A stretch of DNA of 64,000 nt from Streptomyces sp. SID8374 (GTDB taxonomy: Bacteria; Actinomycetota; Actinomycetes; Streptomycetales; Streptomycetaceae): NCBI RefSeq assembly GCF_009865135.1, contig NZ_WWGH01000002.1, positions 992,001 through 1,056,000 of the forward strand, read 5' to 3'. Numbering within the stretch: position 1 is the stretch's first letter; every line of letters starts with the position of its first letter. The translations under genes were made by a program, and so were the position numbers. Shown here one piece after another: positions 17,204 through 25,256 of this stretch. Under the pieces are notes generated by a model that was not told where the DNA came from, ran no database searches, and saw only the letters and a program-made list of their open reading frames with translations.

Positions 17204-18267
17204 CCGTCACCGAACCCCTTCGCGCGCCCGCCAAGGCTCCCCGCGGCTATCTGGTCATCGGCCGCACCGTGGCGGTCCCGATGCGCCGGGCCTCCGTCCT
17301 CGCGGGCGCCGGGCTCCTCGTCCTCCTCCTCGCCGCCGCCGTGGCCACGCTGACCTGGGGACGCCTCGGCCTCGACCTGGCCGACCTGCCCGCCGCCCTC
17401 CTCGGGGACGCCGAGGGCAAGGACCGCTTCGTCTTCAACCGGCTGCGCGGCCCCCGCCTCACCGTCGCCATCGGGGTCGGCGCCGCGCTCGGCCTCTCCG
17501 GCGCGCTCTTCCAGTCCGTCACCCGCAACCCGCTCGGCAGCCCCGACGTCATCGGCCTCTCCGCCGGGGCCGGTGCGGGCGCCGCGATCTGCGCGCTGAT
17601 GTTCCCCGGCACCGTCCCGGTCGCCGTCGGCGCGCTCATCGGCGCGGTCGCCGCGATGGCCCTCGTGTACGTCTCCACCGGCACCGGCTTCCGCAACCCC
17701 GCCCGGCTCGTCATCGCCGGTATCGGGGTCGCCGCGATGGGCGCCGCCGTCACCCAGTACGTCGTCTACGCCCTGGAACGCGACAAGGCCTCCGTCCTCA
17801 CCGCCTACGTCAACGGCAGCCTCACCGCCCGCTCCTGGACCGACGCCACCACCATCTGGCTCGTCCTGCTCGCCGCCGCCCCGCTGACCGCGCTGATCTC
17901 CCGGCGCCTCGACATCGGCGAGATGGGCGACGACATCGCCGAAGGTCTCGGCTCCGAACCGAGGAGGGCCAAGACCCTCGCCGTGGTCCTCGCCATCGCC
18001 CTCTCGGCGGCCGCCGTCAGCGTCTCGGGACCCATCGCCTTCATCGCCCTGACGGCCCCGCAGATCGCCAAGCGCCTCACCCGCGGATCCGGCCCCCACC
18101 TGCTGCTCTCCGGTCTCACCGGCGGGCTGCTGCTGGTCGCAGCCGACCTCTGCGCCCAGCAGCTGCCGCTCTTCGAGGACCTGCCGGTCGGGATCTACAC
18201 CATGGCGATCGGCGGGGCGTACCTCGGCTATCTGCTGATACGCGAGTGGCGCCGGGGGGTGCTGTGA
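17200..18267 (+). CDS. FecCD-family siderophore ABC permease 2
   Basis: 355 aa, ATG 17200 overlapping the previous stop. Motifs NRLRGPRLTVAIGVGAALGL, LFQSVTRNPLGSPDVIGLSA and GPIAFIALTAPQIAKRLTRG match the FecCD family. The two permeases would form a heterodimer with the lipoprotein upstream. No ATP-binding subunit follows: the next gene is unrelated, so the transporter must borrow an ATPase encoded elsewhere. Confidence 0.92.
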   Translation: MTVTEPLRAPAKAPRGYLVIGRTVAVPMRRASVLAGAGLLVLLLAAAVATLTWGRLGLDLADLPAALLGDAEGKDRFVFNRLRGPRLTVAIGVGAALGLSGALFQSVTRNPLGSPDVIGLSAGAGAGAAICALMFPGTVPVAVGALIGAVAAMALVYVSTGTGFRNPARLVIAGIGVAAMGAAVTQYVVYALERDKASVLTAYVNGSLTARSWTDATTIWLVLLAAAPLTALISRRLDIGEMGDDIAEGLGSEPRRAKTLAVVLAIALSAAAVSVSGPIAFIALTAPQIAKRLTRGSGPHLLLSGLTGGLLLVAADLCAQQLPLFEDLPVGIYTMAIGGAYLGYLLIREWRRGVL

Positions 18268-18350
18268 CAGCCCGGCCCGGTCCGCGCCGCGAAGGCGCCG
18301 GGAACGATGACGACTGGTCACGTACAGGTTCGTCGACCATACTGCCCGCC

Positions 18351-18872
18351 GTGGAGCAGAGCATAGATTCGAACAAGAAGCCCGAGTTCGCCGCAGGCAC
18401 CGACCCGGCGTTCATCCCCCTCCCCGGCCTGGCGGCGCCCGTCGCGACCGGGAAGACCGAAGCGGAACCGGAGGACGCCGTCCGGACGGACCCGGAACCC
18501 GACGGAGCGCCCGAAGCGGAGGCCGAAGAGGCTCGCGAGACCGAGAACGACGCTGCGGCCGACGCGGAAGCGGAAGCGGAGGTTCCCGAGGACGGCCCGG
18601 TCTTCGAGATCAGCGACCGCCGCGGTTCGATCCGGGTGGCCCGGGAAGGCATCCGGTTCACACTGGACGACCAGGAGGCCGACTTCGACTGGTCGGAGAT
18701 CGGCGCGGTGGAGATGCACCCGGCCCGCTTCGGCCGCCGGTTCACCGTGACCGTGCACCTGTCGACCCGCCGCTGGTTCAACGCCGAGGTCGAGGCGGAG
18801 AGCCGTGCGCAGCTCAAGGCGTGGCCGGCCGAGCTGGACACCGTCCTGGACGCCTACTTCGAGGAGTCCTGA
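18351..18872 (+). CDS. Conserved hypothetical protein, acidic N-terminus
   Basis: 173 aa from GTG 18351 (VEQSIDSNKKPEFAAG); an earlier in-frame GTG at 18246 would overlap the permease. Residues ~30-85 are a low-complexity Glu/Ala/Asp-rich linker (EAEEARETENDAAADAEAEA). The folded part, ~85-170, looks like a small beta-rich domain (FEISDRRGSIRVAREGIRFT, LDDQEADFDWSEIGAVEMHP) with a C-terminal helix, reminiscent of bacterial PH-like modules. No signal peptide. It does not look functionally tied to the transporter. Function unknown. Confidence 0.7.
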   Translation: MEQSIDSNKKPEFAAGTDPAFIPLPGLAAPVATGKTEAEPEDAVRTDPEPDGAPEAEAEEARETENDAAADAEAEAEVPEDGPVFEISDRRGSIRVAREGIRFTLDDQEADFDWSEIGAVEMHPARFGRRFTVTVHLSTRRWFNAEVEAESRAQLKAWPAELDTVLDAYFEES

Positions 18873-18888
18873 GCCGGCGGCCGCCGCG

Positions 18889-18954
18889 CCCCGGACACCG
18901 CTGACCGGCCCTCCCGGCGCCACGGCGTCCGGGGGCGCCGGGCGGTGTCCGGGG
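18889..18954. terminator. Nested inverted repeats, bidirectional terminator
   Basis: Outer perfect 12-bp arms CCCCGGACACCG (18889-18900) / CGGTGTCCGGGG (18943-18954) enclose inner perfect 9-bp arms CCCGGCGCC (18913-18921) / GGCGCCGGG (18934-18942). It sits between two convergent genes. Confidence 0.65.
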
Positions 18955-19005
18955 GCGGGCGGTGCCGGAGGGCGTGCGTGACCGCGTACGGGGCGGAGCC
19001 GCCCG

Positions 19006-19662
19006 TCACTCGCCGCGCGGGGAGTCCTTGCGGCCCCGGACACGCGTCACGACGTACCAGGTCACCGCCAGCACGGCCAGCGCGAGCACGACCTTCGACA
19101 TGATGCCGACGTACGTCCCGACCACGTCCCAGCTGTCGCCCAGCCAGTAACCCGCCAGCACCAGCACGGTGTTCCACACCAGGCTGCCCGCCGTCGTCAG
19201 CCCGACGAACACCGGCAGCGGCATGCGCTCCACACCCGCGGGCACCGAGATCAGGCTCCGGAAGACCGGCACCATACGGCCCAGCAGGACCGCCTTGGTG
19301 CCGTGCCGGGCGAACCACTCCTCCGTACGCACCAGGTCGGCGGGCTTGACCAGCGGCAGCCTGGCCCACAGGGCGTGCATCCGCTCCCGCCCGAAGACGG
19401 CCCCGAGCCCGTACAGCGCCAGCGCCCCGACCACCGAGCCGAGCGTCGTCCAGAACAGTGCGGAGGCGAGGCTGAGCACGCCCTGCGAAGCGGCGAACCC
19501 GGTCAGCGGGAGGATGATCTCGCTCGGCAGCGGCGGGAACAGGTTCTCCAGCGCGATGGCGAAACCGGCACCCGGCCCGCCGAACGTCTCGACCAGGCCG
19601 GTGGCCCACCCTGCGATGCCGCCCTTCGGCTCCTCGGCGGCGACGGGCAGTGCGAGGTGCAT
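19006..19662 (-). CDS. DedA/VTT-family membrane protein
   Basis: 218 aa with several membrane segments. The DedA signature is present: LENLFPPLPSEIILPLTGFA near the N-terminus and the GRMVPVFRSLISVPAGVERM segment, with its conserved Arg and Pro, in the middle. Family members act in polyprenyl-phosphate or phospholipid translocation and membrane homeostasis. It lies 70 bases downstream of the SIS gene on the same strand and may be co-transcribed, though no functional link is evident. Confidence 0.88.
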   Translation of the reverse strand: MHLALPVAAEEPKGGIAGWATGLVETFGGPGAGFAIALENLFPPLPSEIILPLTGFAASQGVLSLASALFWTTLGSVVGALALYGLGAVFGRERMHALWARLPLVKPADLVRTEEWFARHGTKAVLLGRMVPVFRSLISVPAGVERMPLPVFVGLTTAGSLVWNTVLVLAGYWLGDSWDVVGTYVGIMSKVVLALAVLAVTWYVVTRVRGRKDSPRGE

Positions 19663-19732
19663 GAAGGCTCTCCGGCGTGGGGGTGTCGGGTGAGTGGAGG
19701 GAAGTTGACCGCCTCCTGCCCTCCATCCTCCC

Positions 19733-20617
19733 TCAGCCCTGGTCCAGCACCACCGACCGGGTCAGATGGCGGGGCGCGTCCGGGTCGAGGCCCAGCGCCG
19801 CCGCCCGGGCGACCGCCAGGCGCTGTACGCGTACGAGGTCGGCCAGCGGGTCGAGTCCGCCCTGCACCCACTGGGCGCCCGTGGCCCGCACCTGCTCCGC
19901 CAGACCTTCGGGGGCGGCGCCGAACATCCAGGTCGCGGTGCCGGACGTGGAGATGCTGACGGGCCCGTGGCGGTACTCCATCGCCGGGTAGGACTCCGTC
20001 CAGGCCAGCGCCGCCTCCTTCATCTTCAGCGCCGCCTCATGGGCCAGGCCGACCGTCCACCCCCGGCCGAGGAAGGAGAACTGGGTCCGCTCCAGCAGCC
20101 CTTCGGGCAGCGGCTCGGCGAGCGCCGTCTCCACGTCCCGTACCGCCTCCTCGGTGTGCAGGCCGAGGTGGGCGCGGAGCAGGGTCAGCGCGGACGTGGC
20201 GAACCGGGTCTGCACGACGGACCGTTCGTCGGCGAAGTCCAGCACGACGAGACCGTCGGCGGCCTCCCGTACGGGCGTGTGCGGATCGGCGGTGACCGCC
20301 ACCGTACGGGAGGCCGGGCGCACCCGGCCCAGCAGCTCCAGCACCTCGGTCGTGGTCCCCGAGCGGGTCAGCGCGACGACCCGGTCGTACGTGCGCCCGT
20401 ACGGGAACTCGGAGGCGGCGAAGGCGTCCGACTCGCCCTGGCCCGAGCCCTCGCGGAGCGCCGCGTAGGCCTGCGCCATGTAGAAGGAGGTGCCGCAGCC
20501 GACGACGGCGATCCGCTCACCGGCGGCGGGCAGGACGGCCCGGTGGCCGTCGGCCAGTGCTGCTGCGCGGCGCCAGCAGGCGGGCTGACTGGCGATCTCG
20601 GTCTCGGCGTACGACAC
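19733..20617 (-). CDS. SIS-domain sugar-phosphate isomerase/deaminase (AgaS/GlmS-isomerase-like)
   Basis: 294 aa from GTG 20617 (MSYAETEIASQPACWRRAAA), preceded by GGAG; a longer frame to 20908 enters the promoter. Two SIS modules are visible: RIAVVGCGTSFYMAQAYAAL with ALTRSGTTTEVLELL, and SFLGRGWTVGLAHEAALKMK with AWTESYPAMEYRHGP. The latter resembles the isomerase half of GlmS and the AgaS ketose-aldose isomerases. Divergent transcription from a DeoR-family repressor suggests an amino-sugar phosphate catabolic step. No transporter or kinase for such a sugar lies nearby. Confidence 0.85.
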   Translation of the reverse strand: MSYAETEIASQPACWRRAAALADGHRAVLPAAGERIAVVGCGTSFYMAQAYAALREGSGQGESDAFAASEFPYGRTYDRVVALTRSGTTTEVLELLGRVRPASRTVAVTADPHTPVREAADGLVVLDFADERSVVQTRFATSALTLLRAHLGLHTEEAVRDVETALAEPLPEGLLERTQFSFLGRGWTVGLAHEAALKMKEAALAWTESYPAMEYRHGPVSISTSGTATWMFGAAPEGLAEQVRATGAQWVQGGLDPLADLVRVQRLAVARAAALGLDPDAPRHLTRSVVLDQG

Positions 20618-20823
20618 GTCTGCACTCCACGGGACGAGGGGCGGATGGGGCCTCGATGTAGAATCCTGCACGTTACATGCGGTTATTGAGCAAGAACAAG
20701 CATGGTGCGCGGGGTGCGGAGTCGAACGCCCGGCTCCTGTGCGACGCTTGCGGCGGTCCGGCCACCGGCGACCGCGTTCCCGGGAAGCGCGGAGCGCGGC
20801 ACCGGACGGTGAAGGAGACGCAC

Positions 20824-21621
20824 GTGGCCAGGGACGCCCGGTGGGACGCGCTGCTGGAACTGGTCGGCAAGCACGGCAGGGTGGAGGTCGAGGAGGCGGC
20901 GGCCGCACTCGACGTGTCGGCCGCGACCATCCGCCGCGACCTCGACCAGCTGGCCGAACAGCACCTGCTCACCCGCACCCGGGGCGGAGCCGTCGCGCAC
21001 GGCGTCTCCTACGAGCTGGCGCTCCGCTACAAGACCGGCCGCCACGCCCCCGAGAAGCAGGCCATCGGCCGCGCGGTCTCCGGGCTGGTCGCCGTCGGCG
21101 AGGTGGTCGGCCTGACCGGCGGTACGACGGTGACCGAGGTGGCCCGCGCACTGGCGGTCCGCCCCGACATCGTCGGCGAGACCACGGTGGCGGGCGGACA
21201 GCCGACGCTCACCGTCGTGACCAACGCGCTCAACATCGCGAGCGAGCTGGCGATCCGGCCGCAGATCAAGATGGTCGTCACCGGCGGCGTCGCCAGGCCG
21301 CAGTCGTACGAACTGACCGGACCTCTGGCCGTCGGCGTGATGAACGAGATCACCCTCGACGTCGCCGTCCTCGGCGTGAACGCCATCGACATCGAACGCG
21401 GCGCCTACGTCCACCACGAGGGCGAGGCCAGCGTCAACCGGCTTCTGGCGGAACGGGCCCAGCGGGTGGTGGTCGCCGCCGACTCCTCGAAGATCGGCAA
21501 GCGGGCCTTCGCCCGGGTCTGCGACCTCGGCCTGGTCGATGTGCTGGTGACGGACGCGCACATCACGGCGGAGGCGAAGGACCGGTTCGGCGAGGCGGGC
21601 GTCCAGGTCATCACGGTGTGA
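20824..21621 (+). CDS. DeoR-family transcriptional repressor
   Basis: 265 aa from GTG 20824, preceded by AAGGAGA; a frame open back to 20677 (third codon TTA) reads poorly and lacks such a site. The DeoR helix-turn-helix (HGRVEVEEAAAALDVSAATI, RRDLDQLAEQ) precedes the sugar-phosphate-sensing DeoRC domain (GLTGGTTVTEVARAL, VVTNALNIASEL, DSSKIGKRAFARV). It is divergent from the SIS gene and most likely represses it, with an amino-sugar phosphate as inducer. Confidence 0.88.
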   Translation: MARDARWDALLELVGKHGRVEVEEAAAALDVSAATIRRDLDQLAEQHLLTRTRGGAVAHGVSYELALRYKTGRHAPEKQAIGRAVSGLVAVGEVVGLTGGTTVTEVARALAVRPDIVGETTVAGGQPTLTVVTNALNIASELAIRPQIKMVVTGGVARPQSYELTGPLAVGVMNEITLDVAVLGVNAIDIERGAYVHHEGEASVNRLLAERAQRVVVAADSSKIGKRAFARVCDLGLVDVLVTDAHITAEAKDRFGEAGVQVITV

Positions 21622-21721
21622 GGGCTCAGGAGCGGTGTGAGAGCCCGGTGTGCGTGACTCGATCCGGCCGTTCGCCGTGTCGTTGGTACGCCGAACGGGT
21701 GAGGGACGAGAGGATTGGCCG

Positions 21722-21781
21722 ATGAACAGTGAGCGCAGCCGGCGCGCAGGCGACCGGCTTGACGACGGGGTGGCCCTGTGA
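21722..21781 (+). CDS. Possible 19-aa leader peptide overlapping the sepF paralogue start
   Basis: ATG 21722 with AGAGGA about 8 bases upstream; reads MNSERSRRAGDRLDDGVAL and stops at TGA 21779-21781. That stop overlaps the GTG start of the SepF gene (GTGA), the arrangement used for translational coupling. The SepF gene itself has no good ribosome site, so the leader may be needed to deliver ribosomes. Coding status is inferred. Confidence 0.4.
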   Translation: MNSERSRRAGDRLDDGVAL

Positions 21782-22182
21782 GCAGGTACGACAGGTACGA
21801 CAGATATGACGCCACCGACGAACAGTGGGAGGGGCTGGCCCAGGTCGTACCCCTGCGCGGCCGCGACGAGTGGCCCTCCCGGATCGACCACCGCACGGTC
21901 CCGGACGAGCGGGTGGCCGAACAGCGCCGCCTGGTCGTGCTGCGGGTGCAGGTCTTCGCGGACGCCCGCGAGGTCGCGGAGTACCTGGTCGCCCAGGTCC
22001 CGGTGCTGCTGGACCTGACGGCGGCGGAGACGGACGTGGCCAAGCGCATCCTCGACTTCAGCAGCGGCGTGGTCTTCGGGCTCGGCAGCGGTATGCACCG
22101 CGTGGACCGGAACGTCTTCCTGCTCGCCCCGGAGGGCATGGAGGTCGAAGGCGTCACACCGGCCGGGCTCGCCCAGTCGTAG
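21778..22182 (+). CDS. sepF: SepF-family cell division protein paralogue
   Basis: 134 aa, GTG start. Residues ~50-130 are a SepF domain (RRLVVLRVQVFADAREVAEY ... VAKRILDFSSGVVFGLGSGM, VFLLAPEGMEVEG). SepF tethers FtsZ to the membrane through an N-terminal amphipathic helix. Here the N-terminus is instead a hydrophilic threefold repeat RYDRYDRYD from a 9-base DNA repeat, and no such helix is obvious. The gene is outside the ftsZ-ylmE-sepF-sepG cluster, so this is probably one of the extra SepF-like proteins of Streptomyces. Confidence 0.82.
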   Translation: MSRYDRYDRYDATDEQWEGLAQVVPLRGRDEWPSRIDHRTVPDERVAEQRRLVVLRVQVFADAREVAEYLVAQVPVLLDLTAAETDVAKRILDFSSGVVFGLGSGMHRVDRNVFLLAPEGMEVEGVTPAGLAQS

Positions 22183-22215
22183 GACCCCCCTCTTCCCGTC
22201 CCCCTCACCGGCCTC

Positions 22216-22250
22216 GCCGCCCGGACGCCTCTCGTGGGCGTCCGGGCGGC
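22216..22250. terminator. Hairpin terminator after the sepF paralogue
   Basis: Perfect 14-bp stem GCCGCCCGGACGCC / GGCGTCCGGGCGGC with a 7-base loop, 33 bases after the stop codon. Confidence 0.7.
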
Positions 22251-22297
22251 GGCGTCCGGGAGCGGCGGTGTCCGAGGGCGGTGGTAGACCTGGGGCC

Positions 22298-22657
22298 GTG
22301 ACAGAACCAGATGTGGCAGAACTCCAGCGCCGACTGGCCGCGTTCGCGGCGGCCCGGGACTGGGGGCAGTACCACACCCCGAAGAACCTGGCCTCCGCCC
22401 TCAGCGTCGAGGCCTCCGAACTGGTCGAGATCTTCCAGTGGCTGACGCCCGAACAGTCCGCCCGGATCATGGACGAGCCCGAAGCCGCCCATCGCGTGGC
22501 CGACGAGGTCGCCGACGTGCTCGCCTACCTCCTCCAGTTCTGCGAGGTGCTGGGCATCGACCCGCTGCGGGCGCTGGCGGCCAAGATGGACCGGAACGAG
22601 AAGCGCTTCCCCGTCCCGAACCCGCTGGAACCCCAGGATCGTCACTCTTCGGAGTGA
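22298..22657 (+). CDS. MazG-like nucleotide pyrophosphohydrolase
   Basis: 119 aa, GTG 22298. The all-alpha NTP-PPase fold shows the metal-binding pairs in VEASELVEIFQWLTPEQ (ExxE) and ADEVADVLAYLLQF (ExxD). The N-terminal RDWGQYHTPKNLASAL is typical of the small single-domain MazG/dCTPase-like proteins. Likely housecleaning role: hydrolysis of non-canonical nucleoside triphosphates to the monophosphate. No toxin-antitoxin partner lies next to it. Confidence 0.88.
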   Translation: MTEPDVAELQRRLAAFAAARDWGQYHTPKNLASALSVEASELVEIFQWLTPEQSARIMDEPEAAHRVADEVADVLAYLLQFCEVLGIDPLRALAAKMDRNEKRFPVPNPLEPQDRHSSE

Positions 22658-22662
22658 TCGAG

Positions 22663-22689
22663 TTATCCACAATCGATTTTGTGTCCACA
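22663..22689 (+). promoter_or_regulatory. Two DnaA-box-like 9-mers
   Basis: TTATCCACA (22663-22671) is an exact match to the TTATNCACA DnaA box. GTGTCCACA (22681-22689) differs by one base from the Streptomyces box TTGTCCACA. They lie 18 bases apart in an AT-rich island in the promoter of the gene at 22782. Too few for an origin, but enough for a DnaA-regulated promoter. Confidence 0.4.
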
Positions 22690-22781
22690 GATTTCCGATT
22701 TCCTCTGGCCTTACGGTGCCATCTACCTCACTGTGGGTAATGAAAGAGGTGAGCGGGTTTTCGTGACGACGGGGGAGACAC

Positions 22782-23282
22782 ATGGAAGCGGAGCGACTCA
22801 TCGAGTCGGGGCGGCGGGCGCTGGCGGAGAGCCGGGGCGCGCTGGACGTGATGGCGGAGGCCTGGCAGGCGCAGGCCCTCGCGCGGACGGTCGGCAGCAG
22901 GCTGGCGCTGTTCGGCCCGATGGAGTTACGGGGCGAGGCGCGGGCCCTCGGTGAGATCGGCGTCGGGTGCGCGCCGCCGGACCACCCGGCGGTCCTCTCC
23001 CGGGGCACACGGGCCGCGCAGCTCTCCGGGATCGCCGATGTGCGGGCGGCCCTGACGAGCCTGGCGCTGCTCCTGGGAGAGGCCGGGATAGCGCTGGTCT
23101 CGGTGGCCTGCGACACGGGGGAGGACGGGCTCTACTGGCAGTGCATCGAAGCCATGGACGCCGCCGATGAGTCGCTGGACCGGGTGCACGGGCTGCTGAG
23201 ACGGCTGGGGGAGCGGGAGAGGGAGCGCGACGGCCCCTACGGCGGGATACGCGGCCCGGCCCCCTCGGCGGCGGGGCCCTGA
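22782..23282 (+). CDS. Conserved Streptomyces hypothetical protein (possibly DUF6099); contains a TTA codon
   Basis: 166 aa, ATG preceded by GGGGGAG. Mostly helical (MEAERLIESGRRALAESRGA, DVRAALTSLALLLGEAGIAL, QCIEAMDAADESLDRVHGLL) with no signal peptide or membrane segment. It reads like a small family restricted to Streptomyces that I recall as DUF6099; that assignment is from memory. Leu at 22926-22928 is TTA, so translation should need bldA tRNA. The AT-rich promoter region contains DnaA-box-like sites. A developmental role would fit but is not shown. Confidence 0.75.
   Translation: MEAERLIESGRRALAESRGALDVMAEAWQAQALARTVGSRLALFGPMELRGEARALGEIGVGCAPPDHPAVLSRGTRAAQLSGIADVRAALTSLALLLGEAGIALVSVACDTGEDGLYWQCIEAMDAADESLDRVHGLLRRLGERERERDGPYGGIRGPAPSAAGP
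22926..22928 (+). promoter_or_regulatory. Rare TTA leucine codon
   Basis: In frame in the hypothetical protein (PME-L-RGE). The third in-frame TTA in this window; the only others are in the LuxR regulator and the hydroxyproline dehydrogenase gene. Confidence 0.8.
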
Positions 23283-23316
23283 GGAAGAGGAGCCGCAGAA
23301 GGGGCAGGATGGGTGC

Positions 23317-24240
23317 ATGGATCTTCGAATCTTCACCGAGCCCCAGCAAGGGGCCGGCTACGACACCCTGCTCACCGTCGCCAAGGCCACCGAGGACCTC
23401 GGCTTCGACGCCTTCTACCGCTCGGACCACTATCTCCGCATGGGCTCCGGCGACGGCCTGCCCGGACCGACCGACGCCTGGATCACCCTGGCCGGCCTCG
23501 CCCGCGAGACCAAGCGGATCCGGCTCGGCACGCTGATGACGGCAGGCACGTTCCGGCTGCCCGGCGTGCTCGCCATCCAGGTGGCCCAGGTCGACCAGAT
23601 GTCCGGCGGCCGGGTCGAACTGGGCCTGGGCGCGGGCTGGTTCGAGGAGGAGCACAAGGCCTACGGCATCCCGTTCCCCAAGGAGAAGTTCGGCCGGCTG
23701 GAGGAGCAGCTGGCCATCGTCACCGGTCTGTGGGCGACCGAGGTCGGCAAGACCTTCAGCTACGACGGCACCTATTACCAGCTCACCGACTCGCCCGCGC
23801 TGCCGAAGCCGGCCCAGGCCAAGGTGCCCGTCCTGATCGGCGGCCACGGCGCGACCCGCACCCCGCGCCTCGCCGCGCAGTACGCGGACGAGTTCAACAT
23901 CCCCTTCGCCTCCCTGGAGGACAGCGAGAAGCAGTTCGGCCGGGTCCGGGCGGCGGCGAAGGCGTTCGGGCGCGACCCGGACGACCTGGTGTACTCCAAC
24001 GCCCTGGTCGTCTGCACCGGCAAGGACGACGCCGAGGTGGCCCGACGGGCGGCGGCCATCGGCCGGGACGTGGAGGAGCTGAAGGCCAACGGGCTGGCGG
24101 GCTCGCCCGCAGAGGTGGTCGACAAGATCGGCCGGTACGCGGCGATCGGCTCGTCCCGGATCTACCTCCAGGTCCTGGACCTGGCCGACCTGGACCATCT
24201 GGAGCTGATCTCCTCGCAGATCCAGTCCCAGCTGAACTGA
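23317..24240 (+). CDS. LLM-class F420-dependent oxidoreductase
   Basis: 307 aa luciferase-like TIM barrel. N-terminal FDAFYRSDHYLRMGSGDGLP, then ETKRIRLGTLMTAGTFRLPG and RVELGLGAGWFEEEHKAYGI, match the actinobacterial TIGR03560-type F420-dependent subgroup. Substrate is unknown; such enzymes reduce or oxidise diverse small molecules using coenzyme F420, which Streptomyces makes. It ends 41 bases before the homocysteine methyltransferase gene, so the two may share a transcript. Confidence 0.88.
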   Translation: MDLRIFTEPQQGAGYDTLLTVAKATEDLGFDAFYRSDHYLRMGSGDGLPGPTDAWITLAGLARETKRIRLGTLMTAGTFRLPGVLAIQVAQVDQMSGGRVELGLGAGWFEEEHKAYGIPFPKEKFGRLEEQLAIVTGLWATEVGKTFSYDGTYYQLTDSPALPKPAQAKVPVLIGGHGATRTPRLAAQYADEFNIPFASLEDSEKQFGRVRAAAKAFGRDPDDLVYSNALVVCTGKDDAEVARRAAAIGRDVEELKANGLAGSPAEVVDKIGRYAAIGSSRIYLQVLDLADLDHLELISSQIQSQLN

Positions 24241-24281
24241 CCCGCGCCTCCCAACAGGAGACGGATGAGGAGGAGGTGGTC

Positions 24282-25199
24282 GTGAACTCCGGCCGTACGC
24301 TCGCCGAAGCACTGGCGGAAGGGCCCGTCCTGCTGGACGGCGGGCTCTCCAACCAGCTGGAGGCACAGGGGTGCGACCTCTCCGACGCACTCTGGTCGGC
24401 CCGGCTGCTGGCCGACGCGCCGGAGCAGATCGAGGCCGCCCACCTGGCGTATCTGCGTGCCGGAGCGCAGGTGCTCATCACCGCCAGCTACCAGGCCACG
24501 TTCGAAGGGTTCGCGCGCCACGGGATCGGTCCCGGGCGGACCGGGGCGCTGCTCGCCCGCAGCGTGGAGCTGGCCCGGCGGGCGGCCGGAGCGGCCCGCC
24601 GGGCCGACCCGGGGCGGGAGGTCTGGGTCGCCGCCTCGGTCGGCCCGTACGGGGCGATGCTCGCGGACGGCAGTGAGTACCGGGGGCGGTACGGGCTCAC
24701 GGTCCCGGAGCTGGAGCGCTTCCACCGCCCCCGGGTGGCGGCGCTCGCCGAGGCGGGGCCCGACGTCCTGGCGCTGGAGACGGTGCCGGACGCGGACGAG
24801 GCCGAGGCGGTGGTGCGGGTGGCCGAGGAGACCGGGCTGCCGCTCTGGCTCTCGTACAGCGTGGCGGGCGGCCGGACCCGGGCCGGGCAGCCGTTGGAGG
24901 AGGCGTTCGCGGTGGCCGCCGGGCGGGAGGCGGTGGTGGCCGTCGGGGTCAACTGCTGCGACCCCGACGAGGCGGAGGAGGCGGTGCGGGTGGCGGTGGA
25001 GGTCACGGGCAAGCCGGCCGTGGTCTACCCGAACAGCGGGGAGGGCTGGGACGCCGAGGGGAGGGGGTGGACCGGGGCGGGCACCTTCGACCCGGGGCGG
25101 GTGCGGGCCTGGACGGGGGCCGGGGCGCGGCTCGTCGGCGGCTGCTGCCGGGTGGGCCCGGACCGGATCGAGGAGCTGGCGGGGCTGCTGGAGCGCTGA
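24282..25199 (+). CDS. mmuM: Homocysteine S-methyltransferase
   Basis: 305 aa from GTG 24282, preceded by AGGAGG. The Zn-binding cysteines are visible in VAVGVNCCDPDEAEEAV and the C-terminal VGGCCRVGPDRIEELAGLL. The N-terminus (GPVLLDGGLSNQLEAQGCDL) and the SYQATFEGFARHGI segment match MmuM/YagD. The enzyme transfers a methyl group from S-methylmethionine (or SAM) to homocysteine, giving methionine. No S-methylmethionine permease is adjacent. Confidence 0.9.
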   Translation: MNSGRTLAEALAEGPVLLDGGLSNQLEAQGCDLSDALWSARLLADAPEQIEAAHLAYLRAGAQVLITASYQATFEGFARHGIGPGRTGALLARSVELARRAAGAARRADPGREVWVAASVGPYGAMLADGSEYRGRYGLTVPELERFHRPRVAALAEAGPDVLALETVPDADEAEAVVRVAEETGLPLWLSYSVAGGRTRAGQPLEEAFAVAAGREAVVAVGVNCCDPDEAEEAVRVAVEVTGKPAVVYPNSGEGWDAEGRGWTGAGTFDPGRVRAWTGAGARLVGGCCRVGPDRIEELAGLLER

Positions 25200-25256
25200 G
25201 CCGAGGAGTCGGCAGGCCGCTGCCGCAGGGGAGAAAATGCCTGGTGGGACGCGGGG

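Noticed and set aside
20677..20823. Earlier start of the DeoR repressor
   Set aside because: No ribosome site, TTA as third codon and poor family match. GTG 20824 has AAGGAGA and begins the helix-turn-helix domain properly.
22663..22689. Possible replication origin
   Set aside because: Only two DnaA-like boxes, no dnaA/dnaN/gyrase genes nearby. Treated as a promoter feature instead.
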